From the NCBI GenBank assembly GCA_029876055.1, contig CM056875.1, positions 6,287,001 through 6,351,000 of the forward strand: a stretch of DNA of 64,000 nucleotides, given 5' to 3'. A program made the position numbers and the translations under genes. Source of the DNA: Madurella fahalii. Lineage: Eukaryota > Ascomycota > Sordariomycetes > Sordariales. Below, piece after piece: positions 43,977-56,581 of this stretch. Within the stretch, counting starts at the first letter, position 1. Each line of letters begins with the position of its first letter. The notes under the pieces were generated by a model. It was not told the origin of the DNA. It searched no databases and worked only from the letters and a program-made list of their open reading frames with translations.

Positions 43977-46620
43977 GTCGGGGCCAGGGAAGAAGAGAGA
44001 GGGTGGTGCAACAGTGCTCACGACACGGTGAAGCGTACTAACCATCAGAACAAAATGTAGCATCTGCGTTGGCTCACCTTAGATCCTGAATATACAGCAA
44101 GTGGCGAAACCCGACGTTGGATTCCCTTGGTATCAATATTCTCTGCCGCACGTCTCGCGCTTTCAAGACCGGACGATGACAGATGGCACACTGTGGTCAG
44201 CTGGGCAGCAACGGCAGCTCGGACGTCGGTGACATGACCAACGCCAGGAATCCCGCCATGACTCCAAAAGGATTCGCACAAGATGGTTCCCAAAAGGGGC
44301 GGTTTGTCGGCTTGCTGCAGGGGACGCTCCTCAGCGCTCCACGGATGCGCGGCGCCGGTGAGCCACAGGAACTAACGCAGGAACACAGCCAGGCACACAG
44401 TATTCCGTACGTCGCCGGCTGCCCCCGGCATGGATGTCGTGTATGTACCGCGCCGCCGCAGGAACAGAATATGTGCCACTGAATCGTGGCGATGTTTTGC
44501 GAAAGGGACAAGAACACAGATACTGCGCGTGTGTCTCCGGATCGGCAACTGACAGGCTTGCCTAGAAAGCGCGACCCGCCCGCGCCTGATGAACGTACTC
44601 GGCGTCTATGCCTCGCTGAGGCCACAGCGCCGATGGCGAGGATTGTCCACGTGTGGAATATGAGCCAAGACTTTTTGTATCGAGGGTCGAGCCGTCGCCG
44701 AAACGGAATACATACTGTGTAACGAGGTTTGGTTTCAACCTTGGCGCCAATCCCCTTTCCCGCCCCCATGAGAGCGGACAAGCAGAGCATCGGGGTTCAG
44801 ATATCGGACGAGCGCAGCTGGGGGCCGTGAACTGTAAAGAGCCCGGCTAGGTCCCGAGAATTCGGTTGTCGTTTTATGCTAGTGTGTTATCATGATGGCC
44901 GACCGGATGCAACAAGAATGCGCCGCGAGGAACCATGGAATCTGACCACCACCTACCACAAGTAGGCCCGGCCAGCCTGTGGCACCTCTTAAGGGGCCAG
45001 CGGGTTTTGACCCACAGGAATGTTGCAGCTAGCAGAAAGGGTCGAAGAACCCGACTCGTGCTGCCGGGATGCGGAAATGTCTAGGACCTTGTATCCATCA
45101 AGAGGCTGTGCAGAATTGTGTTTCCGGTGATGGGATGGACGGGCATCCGGGGCAGAGGAGCGAGAGCAACAGCGCCCAAGTCTCCTACAGTCTTCAAGAT
45201 GCTAGTCGTGACGGCGATGTGTGTGTGCAGTATATGTTGATTTACATAGTGCCGGGGACTACCAAACGTCTCCGATCAGACGCTGGTGATTGATAAACTG
45301 GTTACTGCTTACTTCCAGGTGTTCATGCATCCAGGCATCGGCACCTGAGCGGAAAGACTGACGGTAAATAACGTTAACTGCACGGGCCACAGCCCCTGTC
45401 CTCGGCACAAACCCACCAGGGGATTTAGCGCGTTTTCGTCCAATTCATGCAGCATGGCCGAAATCCCGTAGCCGCGAGAGAAGCGGAGAAGCTTCAGGTT
45501 GCTGCCCTGGTTTGCTTACCCCAGGTAGGTCTTTGTTGTCTCACTGTTCTGGGATGATGGTAACGTCAGATCCCAGTCTGACAAGCTATCGAGGACGGCT
45601 TTCCTGTACGATGTGCGGTGCACCGAGCGAGCCAGGCTGTTCAGTCGGGAACGGCTGAAGGATGACCGGAAAGCCCCGGCGGTTCGTTGGATCCCATTCC
45701 TACCGGCTCCTATTCAAAATGGGTCACGTCTCCCAATGCAAGTCGACAAGGTCGAGAGGCTTCTCGCCCTTGCTTCAGGTGGGCGTCGAGACACGCGCAG
45801 CCCACCGCAGCCCACCGCAGCTACCACAACGAAGACACCAGGCTCATTCGAGGCACGGCCCGCTGCACTGTGCTCCTGCGAGGCGGCGCTTGTCATTCGC
45901 TGTCCTCTCTTCGGACCCAGCAGACGGTTTTGCAGGAGGCGCTTGACGGGGAGGACCCGCCGAGACCCGCCCAGTGTGGGAGGTGCCAACCCAGGCCCGC
46001 AGTTCCCGGCTTCCTTGCTCGTTTTGCTTTTTCTCTCTTGAACCCCCCCCATGTCCCCGTTACCCTCTTTTCCCCCCAGTCTCTCTTTTCGTCCACCTCG
46101 ATCGCCTCACAACGTTGTCCGCCCTGTCCTTTCCCCTTCTCTCTCCCCACTTCTGCTTTCGCTTTTTCTCACCACAGTCACTCCCTTGAACTAGCTATTC
46201 ACTCTCTTCAAACAAAAAAACCACGGAATCCGTTCATTCTTTCCGGATTCTTCTTGCCTGTTTTGCCTTGAACCCTAACTTTTCGCGCACCCACGGTTCT
46301 CAGCCCCCTATCCTGGTTACCCGCCAGATCATCCGACCTCCTGTTCCGGTTCTAGGCTCAGGACGACACTCACTCATTTACAGCTGACGATTTCCATATT
46401 TCCTTCGAACATTCGTTATCACGACCTTTGAAAGCGCGCTATCCCTCTCTGCCGCGTGGTGGAATTGGCATCGCATCCGATACACCGCTTAGTCGGACCC
46501 GTAAGCTCCCGGGATCAGTCTGGTGGAAATACTTTCGGCGGGTTCGGGTGCCGCCATCTCGGAGGGATATCGTACACCTAGTCGATCCACCTGGACGACG
46601 GGCGAAACCACTGGTCCGAA

Positions 46621-48573
46621 ATGGCAACCGACGTGATTAAGACAGAGGAAGGGGTGGCTCCGGCCGTGCCGGCGGCGTCAACTTCGCCATCCTCGAGCAA
46701 GTCGCCTCTGCCTACGCCCAGTTCGGTCACCCCAAGCAAAAGCATCAAGACTTCTCAGTCTCCAACCTCTGCCTCCAACACACAAGGCTCGACGTCGCGA
46801 CGGCCTCCGCGCAAGAGCACCCTCACACAGCAACAGAAAAACCAAAAGAGGCAGCGGGCGACACAGGACCAGCTGACGACGCTGGAAATGGAATTCAACA
46901 AGAACCCCACGCCCACAGCCAATGTTCGGGAGAGGATAGCGGAGGAGATCAACATGACCGAGAGGTCTGTTCAAATCTGGTTCCAGAACCGGTAAGTCCT
47001 GCCATGATGTTTGTTGGGAGAGCCGTCTTCATTAACGTAGAGCAGACGTGCCAAGATCAAAATGTTGGCCAAGAAGAGCCTCGAGAGCGGTGAGGACATG
47101 GATTCAATCCCCGAGTCCATGCGACAGTACCTCGCGATGCAGGCCATGGAGTCGGGTAAGAGCATTGGGGGCTTCTTTGGACGCACCGGTCTCCTGCCCT
47201 ATGGCCACCAGGGGATGATGGGCGGTGAGCAGGCTGGGCCGGGCAAAGTCTGTAAGTTTTGCACCCGGGTAACCGCGCAACCGGCGACGGTTCATTAACT
47301 AACGCTTGTAGTGATCCACCATCTGAACTGCCGGTCCCTCACAATTGGTAGGTGGATGCGCGTTGGACAGAACGCGATGGACCTTATCATCTTCTATTCC
47401 CCCGACAAGTGCACGATGACATATTACATCAACAACGACCAGGCCGGGTACAAGATCGAGTACCCATTCTCCTACATCAAGAACATCTTCCTGAACAATG
47501 TCGAGGGCGATCACATGGGGGGGATTACGATTGAGCTCCTGCACCCTCCGAACTTCTACATGGACTCGTCGACCACCGCGACCTTTATCCAAGTCAACGA
47601 CTTCACCGAGGACCTTCAGGCTTCCCGGGTTCTGACGCACCACCTTGGCGGAAATCCAAAGGTGTTGAGCGGCCAACTGGCCAAGCTGGTCAGCCTCGAA
47701 GCTTTCATGCATCGTCACAGCGCTCCGCCTCCCATGTTCGACCAGCTTCACCCTCTGTCCATGTCTGCGCCAGTTTCGCCTACCAACCGGCCGTCGTCGC
47801 AGCCGAACTTCGCACAGCCGCACGTGGGCATGTTCCAGGAATCGCAGTGGGGCATCGCAGCGCACCAGGGTATGATGATGCGAGGGCCGGGCCACAAGAG
47901 GCAGCGCAGTCGTAGTGTGCCAGGGCCGATCGACTTCCAGACCATGCAGCTGCTGCAACAGCCCCCTAGCTTCCACATCACCCAGCCCGAGAACCAGCCC
48001 CCGGCTCAAAACCCCAATATCTTCAGCCCGATCCCTCAGCAGCCTAACCTCCTGGGCCCGGTGGGACCGAACCTGAGGATCGATACGCGCGCTGGTTTTG
48101 GCACCCTGGACATGCGGGCGTACCCGCTCTCTGCCACGACGGCGCCTTCGCCGTCCGAGTTTTCGAGCCCCAACTTCTTCGCCTCCCAGGCACCGGAAAA
48201 CAACGGTATTCCCGCGGGCAGCTTTACTCCCTACAGCGGCACGTTTTCGCCGCTGGTCAACCCCGCAAACCTAGGTGTGCCGCCTCCGTCGGTCTCCCCG
48301 CTCTCGTTTAACCACTCGGACCCGGCCATTGTGGGGGAATCACCGCCAATGTCGATGCCTCCGATCTGCGAAGGCTCCACGATCTCGGATGATGGCACCA
48401 GCCTGAACGACATGTACCCGTCAAGCAAGCAGACCATGACGCTACCGCTTCACCCACATTCGCCATTCATGGAGCCACATCAGGCCGACATGGAGCTCAA
48501 CCAGTTCATGGAACTCAAACACTTTGAGAATGAGCCCGCTTCTCTGTCGCCGGAGAGCGTTCAGGCTCAATGA
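46621..48573 (+). CDS. Homeodomain transcription factor, HTF1/kal-1-like
   Basis: Exons 46621-46991, 47046-47251 and 47312-48573 encode 612 residues. The homeodomain lies at about residues 72-130, with LTTLEMEFNKNPTPTANVRE and the recognition helix TERSVQIWFQNRRAKIK. The first intron splits the R codon in WFQNR/RAK. A conserved downstream block follows (CRSLTIGRWMRVGQNAMDLI, then FYSPDKCTMTYYINNDQAG and EYPFSYIKNIFLNNVEGD). I know this from the fungal family that includes Magnaporthe Htf1 and Neurospora and Podospora homeobox proteins with roles in conidiation and aerial growth. The assignment to that subgroup is from memory. The C-terminal half is Pro/Ser/Gln-rich and probably activating. 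The nuclear factor is preceded by an unusually long gene-free region. Confidence 0.88.
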
Positions 48574-51500
48574 GCAGCGGTAATGACATCTCGCTCATCT
48601 GCTTCGCTTCGCGCGCCCCGCTCTGGCGGCGCCCGGCGTCGCTCCCGGCCAGCTAGAGATGGTCCATGGAGTTCCACGATACCCGTCGAGAGCGCGTTCC
48701 TGGCTCGACTTTCTTCCGGCGTTTTCCAGGTCTTTCGTTGTATATACCAGGGGGTCTTTGGCCGCCGTGTTCATGGCGTCCAACAAAAGTTTCGACATAT
48801 CCAACCCATCTCCGACCTATCTACCAAGGACACCCCGAATAAAATCCACTTTTCTTGCCCCATTTCATCCGTCAGCCACGATTCTGCATTATGAGATCTG
48901 GACCCGGTGCTTTACCCGGCACATGGGCTCCGGATTTCAATTTCATTTGGCATCTCGCTTCGTCACGTTTTCGCGTTATTTGTTTGGTCGTTGCATGCGG
49001 ATCTTTTGCTGTCACCTCCGAGGACATGCTCTACATGGTTCCGGGAAGTGTCTTCTTTAATACCTATTCCCTAGTTTTCTGTCTGGTCTTCCGAACTTGC
49101 CCTGGTATGGGAATGGAGATGACTCTCCAGGAAGAGCAGACGTTCGTTGGCTGCAGGAGGAAGGATGAATGGCGGAAGCCCAGGCGGCTATTTTGGTATT
49201 GAGGTTCTAATCGTTTTGGGATTTGGGCATTCTCGCTGCGCAATAGGGATGGTTGGTGGAATTCGGAGTTGACTATTGGCTCGATTTTGTTTTCCTTAGG
49301 AACGTTAACCAGCAAACGGTGGAGTCCCATCAGTGCAGTGGGGGAGACAAATGCTGAGCAAAGAGGGGTTGAACTTTGATCACTGGTGAGGCGTTCGTGC
49401 CTTGACTATCTCTGGACTGTGCTGGAAACTTGGGGTGCAATGCGGATGGGCTCGTCACTGTTGATGGTGGCCGTTGCTGTAGTGTGAGGTTACGACTTAA
49501 CGGCAGGATCCTAATTGAACGAACAATACCACTGAAAGTTAGCCGTGACATAATTCCCAATAGGACAAGTGTGCTCCCAGCGCGTAGGGCTGACAGGCGC
49601 CGATAGTGGTTAAAGTGAGGGCGGAGCTGAGACGGTCAGTTGTTCAAAGAGGAACGGAACGTTCGCCGATGCAACACAGTGCTACCGCCTAGGGCTTGTT
49701 TGCCGGCCCCCGAGTCCGACACAGCCGACGCTCGAGGGAAATTGCATAGTCGCATTCGAAGTGGCAGCCACTAAGTTTAGGGCGCCGGCAGTTTCTGGGT
49801 CGAAGATCGGGTGTCGTGCAGATCTCCCGATCAGACGATCGAACGTTTGCATAACCAGGGAGACCCCTCCTCCCCTCCTTTTATTTCCTCCGTTTTTCTT
49901 TCTTTTTGCCAGAGCCATTTGCACCGACAAGGAATAAAAGACGAAATATAAGACTTTTGGCGACGGCAATAACAGGTAGGTGGGTAAGTCAGAAGGGGAG
50001 AGGGAAGAAGGGATAAAATGAAGAGGGCAATCCCATATGATTTCGAAGCCAAATCTGTGTTTCAGGGTTGCGTAACCAAGCTTCGGGGGCTCACGCCAGA
50101 ATCATCTATGTGTACAATAGTCAAGGATGTCGAGGGAGAAGCTGACGCTCAATGTAGAAGATGCCCGTGTTCAAAAAGATCAAGCAGCTGGACGGACGAG
50201 CCTGCGTTTAACAGCTGTGTTGTCTCATGACGGGCCATGTTTAAAACGCAAATCTGATGGAAACATGTTGCTGCGAGGCCAGGTGGAATATCCGAATTAT
50301 ACATAGTCCGAGTATAATATACGCCTCGCACAAGCTAGGTATTCATGCTCCACATACATTATTTCTCATGACATGAAGCTTCGTGTCATCACGTCATCGG
50401 AGGGTATTGCGTTGGAAAAGAAAGTTCTTTCTCTTCACCATATTCATTATTCAGTTTACCACACTCTTTACAGTAGGTATCTTTCAACACACATTACAGT
50501 GTGAAGTTAGTAAACAATCGTCCCCCAAATTTCGAGTTGTCTTCAGCAGGCTTCATTTTTACGCCTTATTTGTTTTCCCGCCATCTTCCTGATATATTTC
50601 CAAATCTCTTTCCAGTCTCATAGTGTGATGTTTCTCTTCAGCAGTTCATGATCATCGTCGACACATACTAGGCAGCTTTCCCGCACCATTTCCGCTACGA
50701 AGAATGCAGGGACACAGGACCCCGGGCCTGGTGCGCTTTAGCCAGGGTGGATCGCGTACTGTACCCACACAACGCTATCCACCATTACGCAAGCCTGGAT
50801 TACGAGCATGTAGTCCGTATACTTGTTCTTCCTCGTTCACCCCGCTTCATTGGCGAAAACAGTCAGCCGAACTATCATTGCACATCAGACGATGAACGCG
50901 CCGGCATACAGTTCTACAAGGCCTCTCAGGCAAACGGGTGAACAATCCGACATCATGGGCCTCAAAACCAGCGAGCAGCTCGGCTCAGCCGACGGTTCCT
51001 CACACTAAGCTGCCAAGCTTTTTACCCCTCGGCGGGGGACCTTCGAACCGGGCAAGACCATTCGGCTGTACCGAATAATCCTGGCGAGCCCCCCCCCCTC
51101 TTCGTGTTAGTTTGCTGCGTTGTCCGTATTGCGAGCGGACAGATACTTCTTTCTTTCCAAGTTACAAGGTTGAGACATTCCCCCTTTTTGGACCTTTTCT
51201 TCCCTCCAATTTTTTTTTTCTTTTTGCGGCGTAGTCTTGGCTGCATGGCCCTCCTGTTCACTCGCATTCGGCATCAGCCACCTCCCCGTCGATCAGACAG
51301 CTATTAATCGCAGGGGTCGGGATTTTAACATTAGTGGGCTAAGTGCTGACGGCGTGAGGTCTCGCCCCAGGCAAACCACAGCCACAATATGCGACGCGTG
51401 GGTGGGCGGTGATAGGTTGTGGGACACACCAAGATTCAGCCGCCAGGGTCTCCGCTGAATCCCACCCCCATCCTTCGCCTGGCTGCTGGAAGGCCAGACC

Positions 51501-51652
51501 ATCTTGTTTCAAACATGTCTTGCTGTTGTCCGTTGATTCTTTCTCTTTGACCATTTCGATCAGGAAATGCCAGGCCGTCGCTCGGCCAGGATCCTTCCCC
51601 CTTCCGTCGCCCCCTCACTTGCGTACGCCAGGTGGTCTACTTGTTGAACGGC
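48574..51652. other. Intergenic, no supported gene
   Basis: Open frames here are short and without recognisable motifs. Composition is AT-richer around 50,240-50,640. The stretch includes the 3' region of the homeobox gene and the promoter and leader of the P4-ATPase gene, with a CGCCAG acceptor-like site at 51626-51631 that might end a leader intron. Confidence 0.45.
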
Positions 51653-54600
51653 ATGGCGGGAATAAGCCAGCACGACACGACAGGGGCTTTGCGCGACCAG
51701 CTTGAACACATTGAGTTGCAGCAGCAGGGTTCAACCTCCTCGCCCGACACTGGCGCGGCGCGAGAGAATGTCGACGCATCGGAGCCTTCGAGAGCGCATC
51801 GAACACCATCGTCACACCTAGATGCGGCAGATGGGCGCAACGACAGCGGATGGCCCCGCGCCCGGCGAGCTCAGCCCGCGCTAAAAGTCGAAACGGATCT
51901 CTACACGATCGAATCGCATACCGCGGGGCCATCGTCGAGACAAGCCGGGCCGGGCGAGCAGGCTGAGCGCCCCGCCGTCCCAGGACGCCATCGTGGTAGC
52001 GGTGCCCGCATACGAGAGTCGAGGGTTTCTTTGACCTTTCCGCGGCAGACGTTTGACGAGCGTCGGGATACCACCAACACGGGCGTGGACTCCACAGAAA
52101 AATCCGACGCGACCCTCTCACACTACCTGAAATGGGTTGCACGCCAGACGGAGCGCCAGAGGAGGTTAGCCAGTGGGCCATTGGGAAGGGTGCGATCGAA
52201 CGCCGAGAGGGTATACAAACGCTACGTCGTGGAGGGCTTGTTGAGGCAGAAACCGATCCCACCAAGCAAGGACGGCAGGCATATCCCCTTGAAGCCGGGC
52301 CTGGCAAGGCGGATGCCCCTGACGGATGAGCGGACTGGCCGCTCGTACGTGACAAATTTCATCCGATCGAGCAGGTACACCCTCTGGGACTTTCTGCCCA
52401 AGCAGCTCTTGTTTCAGTTTAGCAAGTTGGCCAACTTTTATTTCCTGGTCATCGGTATCCTGCAGATGATACCTGGCCTCAGTACCACCGGTACCTACAC
52501 AACCATCGGGCCGCTTATCGCCTTTGTGGCTCTCAGTATGGCTAAAGAGGGCTATGACGATTACCGCAGATATAAGCTCGACAAGTTGGAGAACAGGAGC
52601 TCGGCCTGGGTGCTGGATCCCGAAGGCACAGTGAAACATGAGCCTGGACTGGGACGGGTTAGCTCACGGGGTTTCTTTAAAAAAGAAAAGCCGTCGGCCG
52701 CCGGCGCCGATACCCAACTGGCCGAGCTCGAAGCAGTGCGTACCGGAGTCGGGGAGCCAGCCCGGTGGGCAAGGATTGAATGGCAGGACATCAGAGTGGG
52801 TGATATCATTCAGCTGCAGCGGGATGAGAACGTGCCGGCCGACATAGTCTTGCTTCATGCCACGGGTCCAAATGGCATCGCATACATTGAAACGATGGCG
52901 TTGGACGGCGAGACAAACCTGAAAAGCAAACAGGCCTGCCCCCTGCTAGCGAAACACTGCTCTACAGTGGCAGGCATGGCAGCTTGCGACGCCGAGATTG
53001 TGTCCGAAGACCCAAACGTCGACCTCTACGCCTTCGAGGGCAGGGTTACGGCAAACGGCGAGACCAAGCCCCTGACACTGAACGAGGTTGTGTACCGGGG
53101 CTCCACACTGCGAAACACAGCACAAGCCATCGGACTGGTCATCAACAGCGGCGAGGAGTGCAAGATTCGGATGAATGCGAACAAGAACGTTCGCGCCAAG
53201 GCACCCGAGATGCAGTATGCCGTCAACCGCATCGTGATCCTGCTCGTCTTCTTCGTCATTGCGCTTAGTGTCGGTTGCACAATCGGGTACATCGATTGGC
53301 GCGCGGATTATGAGTCTCGCGCGTGGTACCTTAACCGTGGGACCGTCTCGCTTGGCCATATCTTCATCGCCTTTGTCATTGCCTACAACACGCTCATCCC
53401 ACTCTCGCTCTACGTCAGCCTCGAGATTGTCAAGCTTGGTCAGCTGTACCTGCTCAACGATATCGAAATGTACGACCCTGTCACCGACACACCCATGGTT
53501 GCAAACACCACGACGATTCTCGAAAACCTCGGCCAGGTTAGCTATGTGTTCTCGGACAAGACAGGTACCTTGACGGAGAACATAATGAAGTTCCGGAAGT
53601 TGAGCGTCGCTGGGACCGCATGGCTGCACGATATGGATCTGCAAAGAGAGGCTGGGAAGAAGCCGATGCGCGGAAACCTTGTCGAGCAGTCGGAGCGGGG
53701 TTACCAATCCCCCCTTCCCAAGGCCTCGAAGCGATCTGCAGACCCGGAAATGATGGAAGAGCCTCTTGTAGAGGGCCGTCGATCGTCGAGCGCCTATCCT
53801 GCGAAGACAGGTTCCGTGCCTCGATGGAAGTCATCGGTCCACCCGGCACACGGTCAGCCAGAGCTCAAGACGGATGATCTGATCCGCTACATTAACAACA
53901 AGCCCAACTCGCACTTCTCGCGCAAGGCACGTCACTTTATCCTTTGCCTGGCTCTTTGCCATACATGTCTTCCCGAGACGAAAGAGGACGGTGAGATCGG
54001 TTTTCAGGCCGCCTCGCCCGACGAGCTAGCACTAGTCGAGGCCGCCAAGGACCTGGGATGCCTACTCATTGACAGAGCCGCGCAGTCCATGACGCTGCAG
54101 ACATGCACCGCGAATGGTTCGACAACCACGGAGACGTACGAGATCCTGGATGTGATCGAGTTTAGCAGCAAACGCAAGCGTATGTCCATCATTATCCGTA
54201 TGCCCGACGGCAAGTTGTGTATTTTCACCAAGGGGGCCGATAGCGTCATTTTGCCTCGCTTGAGACAAAAGCAGCTTGCGTTGCAGACCGCCTCAGCCGT
54301 CGAGAGGAGGGCAAGCATGCGCAGGAGCGTGGAGCAGGAGAAGGCTCTCCGTCGGCAGAGCCTCCAAAGCCCCACGCGTGACAGCATGCATCCCATGCGC
54401 CCGTCTTTCACGCTGGATCGGAGGAGTAGCTGGCACAGGTCGGCTACGATCACAGACGAAGTTGAAACCTGGCTCTCTCGCCGTGAGGCCGATGGCCTAG
54501 ACGAGGAAGCAGCAGACGATGATGCTTATCAGAGCCCGCGCCGATCCTTTGGAGGAGCCCGGTCATTGGAACTCGCCCGTCTTGCTGACCCCCTAGATGG

Positions 54601-56581
54601 GCTGGTGGACGAATCGCTGACGCTGAACGACGCTGCCGTTTTCGAACGCTGCTTCGAGCACGTTGATGACTTTGCCACCGAAGGGCTCCGGACTCTCATC
54701 TTCGCCTACCGTTACTTGGATGAGAAGGTATATCAGAACTGGAAGGCCGTCTACCACGAGGCGACGACGAGCCTGGTCAAACGCCAGGAGCGCATCGAAG
54801 AAGCAGCCGAGCTCATTGAACAGGATTTCGATCTCGCAGGCGCGACAGCCATTGAGGACAAGTTGCAAGAAGGCGTGCCGGAGACCATCGACAAGCTCCG
54901 ACGCGCCAATATCAAGGTTTGGATGCTGACGGGCGACAAGAGGGAGACGGCCATCAACATCGCGCACTCGGCGAGGATTTGCAAGCCGTTCTCCGAAGTC
55001 TACATCTTGGACGCGACCCAAGGCGATCTGCAGGAGCGGCTTGTCTCGACACTCACCGATGTCGCTCGCGCCATGGTGCCGCACTCGGTCGCCGTCATCG
55101 ATGGGCACACTCTTTCGATGGTGGAGGAGACGGATACGCTTAGGATGCTCTTCTTCGACCTGGTCGCTAGAGTCGACTCGGTCATCTGCTGCCGCGCGTC
55201 TCCGGCGCAGAAGGCCAACCTCGTCAGGTGCATACGGCGCCAGGCCCCCAAGGCCGTCACGCTCGCCATAGGCGACGGCGCCAACGACATCGCCATGATC
55301 CAGGCGTCGCACGTCGGCATCGGCATCTCTGGGCGCGAAGGCCTCCAGGCGGCGCGCATATCCGACTACTCGATCGCACAGTTCCGGTTCCTCCAGCGCC
55401 TCCTCTTTGTCCACGGCCGGTGGAACTATGTCCGCAGCGGCAAGTACATCCTGGGCACCTTCTGGAAGGAAGTCGTCTTCTACCTCATCCAGGCCCACTA
55501 CCAGCGCTTCAACGGGTACACGGGCACCTCCATCTTCGAGTCGGCCAGCCTGACCGTCTTCAACAGCATCTTCACGTCGCTGCCGGTCATCCTCCCGGGC
55601 ATCTTTGAGCGGGATCTCTCGGCCGAGACGCTCATCGCCGTGCCCGAGCTGTACACGTTTGGCCAGCGCAGCAAGGGATTCAACTTTGTCCAGTACCTCG
55701 GCTGGATGGCCATGGCCGTGGCCGAGTCGGCCATCATCTACTACGCCATCCATTACATCTACGGCATCTCGCACTTCCCCGTCGACACGGACATCTTCGC
55801 CATGGGCCAGCTGGCCTTCTCGTGCGCCGTGGTGCTCATCAACCTCAAGCTCATGTTCCTCGAGGTGCGGGACCGCACCGCCGTCATGGTCGGGGGCATG
55901 GCCCTCTCGCTGTTTGGCTGGTTCCTGTGGAACATTGTGCTCTCGGCCGTGTACTCGAGGACGCCCGGGCCCTATGTCGTGCGGGACGGGTTCCTGAGGG
56001 GGTTCGGCACCAAGGGCATGTGGTGGCTGGTGCATTTCGTCGTGCTCTCGGCCACGGTGGTGTTTGAGTTGGGCGTGACCGCCGTGAGGAAGAGTCTGTG
56101 GCCGACGGACACGGATCTGATGCAGGAGATGGAGTCGGTCCGCGGGGTCATGGCGGTGCTGAGGGGTCATGCGGTCGATCCGGCTGCTGGTGATGGAGGG
56201 GAAGCTGGGGCTGACGATGATGAGGGTGGCGCTGGTGGGGGTGCTGGTGCTGGTGCTGGTGGTGGGGTGAAGGGTGGCGATGGAGCGTCGCTGAAGACGG
56301 TCACCACTGGCTCGGTGCAGGCGACGTCGTCATCGCCGGCGGCGACTCCGTGGGAGGCCGGTTATCAGCCTCGTCATTATCACGTCCCCCATCATGGTCA
56401 CGGCCTTGGCCACGGGGCGGGGAATGGCGCGAGTGGTGGCGCGAGTGGTGGCGCGGGCCGGCTTACGGGCGAGCATGTGAGGCGGCCGTTTACGCCGCCA
56501 GCGGAGGAGCGGGAGAATCACATGGAGAGAGTGGCTGATGGAAGGAGCGGGAAGGAGCGAGAATTGCCCGAGAGGGGTTGA
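51653..56581 (+). CDS. P4-type phospholipid-flipping ATPase, DNF3-like
   Basis: An intronless frame of 1,642 residues from the ATG at 51653. A long disordered N terminus (about 200 residues) precedes the first membrane pair (QLLFQFSKLANFYFLVIGIL). The actuator motif DGETN lies near residue 418 and the phosphorylated Asp in DKTGTLTEN at about 635. The nucleotide domain has an unusually long charged insert (about 870-990), followed by the GDGANDIAM hinge near 1205. Membrane segments and the KEVVFYLIQAHYQRFNGYTG region follow. Length and inserts match yeast Dnf3, which flips phospholipids at trans-Golgi and secretory membranes with a CDC50-family partner. The C-terminal 130 residues are Gly/Ala low complexity. 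There is no sign of truncation. Confidence 0.93.
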   Translation: MAGISQHDTTGALRDQLEHIELQQQGSTSSPDTGAARENVDASEPSRAHRTPSSHLDAADGRNDSGWPRARRAQPALKVETDLYTIESHTAGPSSRQAGPGEQAERPAVPGRHRGSGARIRESRVSLTFPRQTFDERRDTTNTGVDSTEKSDATLSHYLKWVARQTERQRRLASGPLGRVRSNAERVYKRYVVEGLLRQKPIPPSKDGRHIPLKPGLARRMPLTDERTGRSYVTNFIRSSRYTLWDFLPKQLLFQFSKLANFYFLVIGILQMIPGLSTTGTYTTIGPLIAFVALSMAKEGYDDYRRYKLDKLENRSSAWVLDPEGTVKHEPGLGRVSSRGFFKKEKPSAAGADTQLAELEAVRTGVGEPARWARIEWQDIRVGDIIQLQRDENVPADIVLLHATGPNGIAYIETMALDGETNLKSKQACPLLAKHCSTVAGMAACDAEIVSEDPNVDLYAFEGRVTANGETKPLTLNEVVYRGSTLRNTAQAIGLVINSGEECKIRMNANKNVRAKAPEMQYAVNRIVILLVFFVIALSVGCTIGYIDWRADYESRAWYLNRGTVSLGHIFIAFVIAYNTLIPLSLYVSLEIVKLGQLYLLNDIEMYDPVTDTPMVANTTTILENLGQVSYVFSDKTGTLTENIMKFRKLSVAGTAWLHDMDLQREAGKKPMRGNLVEQSERGYQSPLPKASKRSADPEMMEEPLVEGRRSSSAYPAKTGSVPRWKSSVHPAHGQPELKTDDLIRYINNKPNSHFSRKARHFILCLALCHTCLPETKEDGEIGFQAASPDELALVEAAKDLGCLLIDRAAQSMTLQTCTANGSTTTETYEILDVIEFSSKRKRMSIIIRMPDGKLCIFTKGADSVILPRLRQKQLALQTASAVERRASMRRSVEQEKALRRQSLQSPTRDSMHPMRPSFTLDRRSSWHRSATITDEVETWLSRREADGLDEEAADDDAYQSPRRSFGGARSLELARLADPLDGLVDESLTLNDAAVFERCFEHVDDFATEGLRTLIFAYRYLDEKVYQNWKAVYHEATTSLVKRQERIEEAAELIEQDFDLAGATAIEDKLQEGVPETIDKLRRANIKVWMLTGDKRETAINIAHSARICKPFSEVYILDATQGDLQERLVSTLTDVARAMVPHSVAVIDGHTLSMVEETDTLRMLFFDLVARVDSVICCRASPAQKANLVRCIRRQAPKAVTLAIGDGANDIAMIQASHVGIGISGREGLQAARISDYSIAQFRFLQRLLFVHGRWNYVRSGKYILGTFWKEVVFYLIQAHYQRFNGYTGTSIFESASLTVFNSIFTSLPVILPGIFERDLSAETLIAVPELYTFGQRSKGFNFVQYLGWMAMAVAESAIIYYAIHYIYGISHFPVDTDIFAMGQLAFSCAVVLINLKLMFLEVRDRTAVMVGGMALSLFGWFLWNIVLSAVYSRTPGPYVVRDGFLRGFGTKGMWWLVHFVVLSATVVFELGVTAVRKSLWPTDTDLMQEMESVRGVMAVLRGHAVDPAAGDGGEAGADDDEGGAGGGAGAGAGGGVKGGDGASLKTVTTGSVQATSSSPAATPWEAGYQPRHYHVPHHGHGLGHGAGNGASGGASGGAGRLTGEHVRRPFTPPAEERENHMERVADGRSGKERELPERG

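Larger units (their letters stand above)
41321..46620. other. 5.3 kb gene-free stretch upstream of homeobox gene
   Basis: No supported protein gene on either strand, despite many short frames. Visible structure is an 11-bp inverted repeat (42238-42279), a long hairpin (43922-43976), an A17-type run near 43746-43760, and a pyrimidine-rich zone at about 46010-46200 just before the homeobox gene. The last kilobase is probably a long 5' leader or promoter, as is common for developmental regulators. A long non-coding transcript is possible. Confidence 0.45.

Noticed and set aside
46430..46520. Possible tRNA upstream of the homeobox gene
   Set aside because: GTGGTGGAATTGGCATC looked A-box-like, but no B box or cloverleaf pairing follows.
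54593..56170. 525-residue minus-strand frame opposite the P4-ATPase
   Set aside because: It is His/Asp/Arg-rich and lacks any motif, the usual reflection of GC-rich codons of the sense gene.
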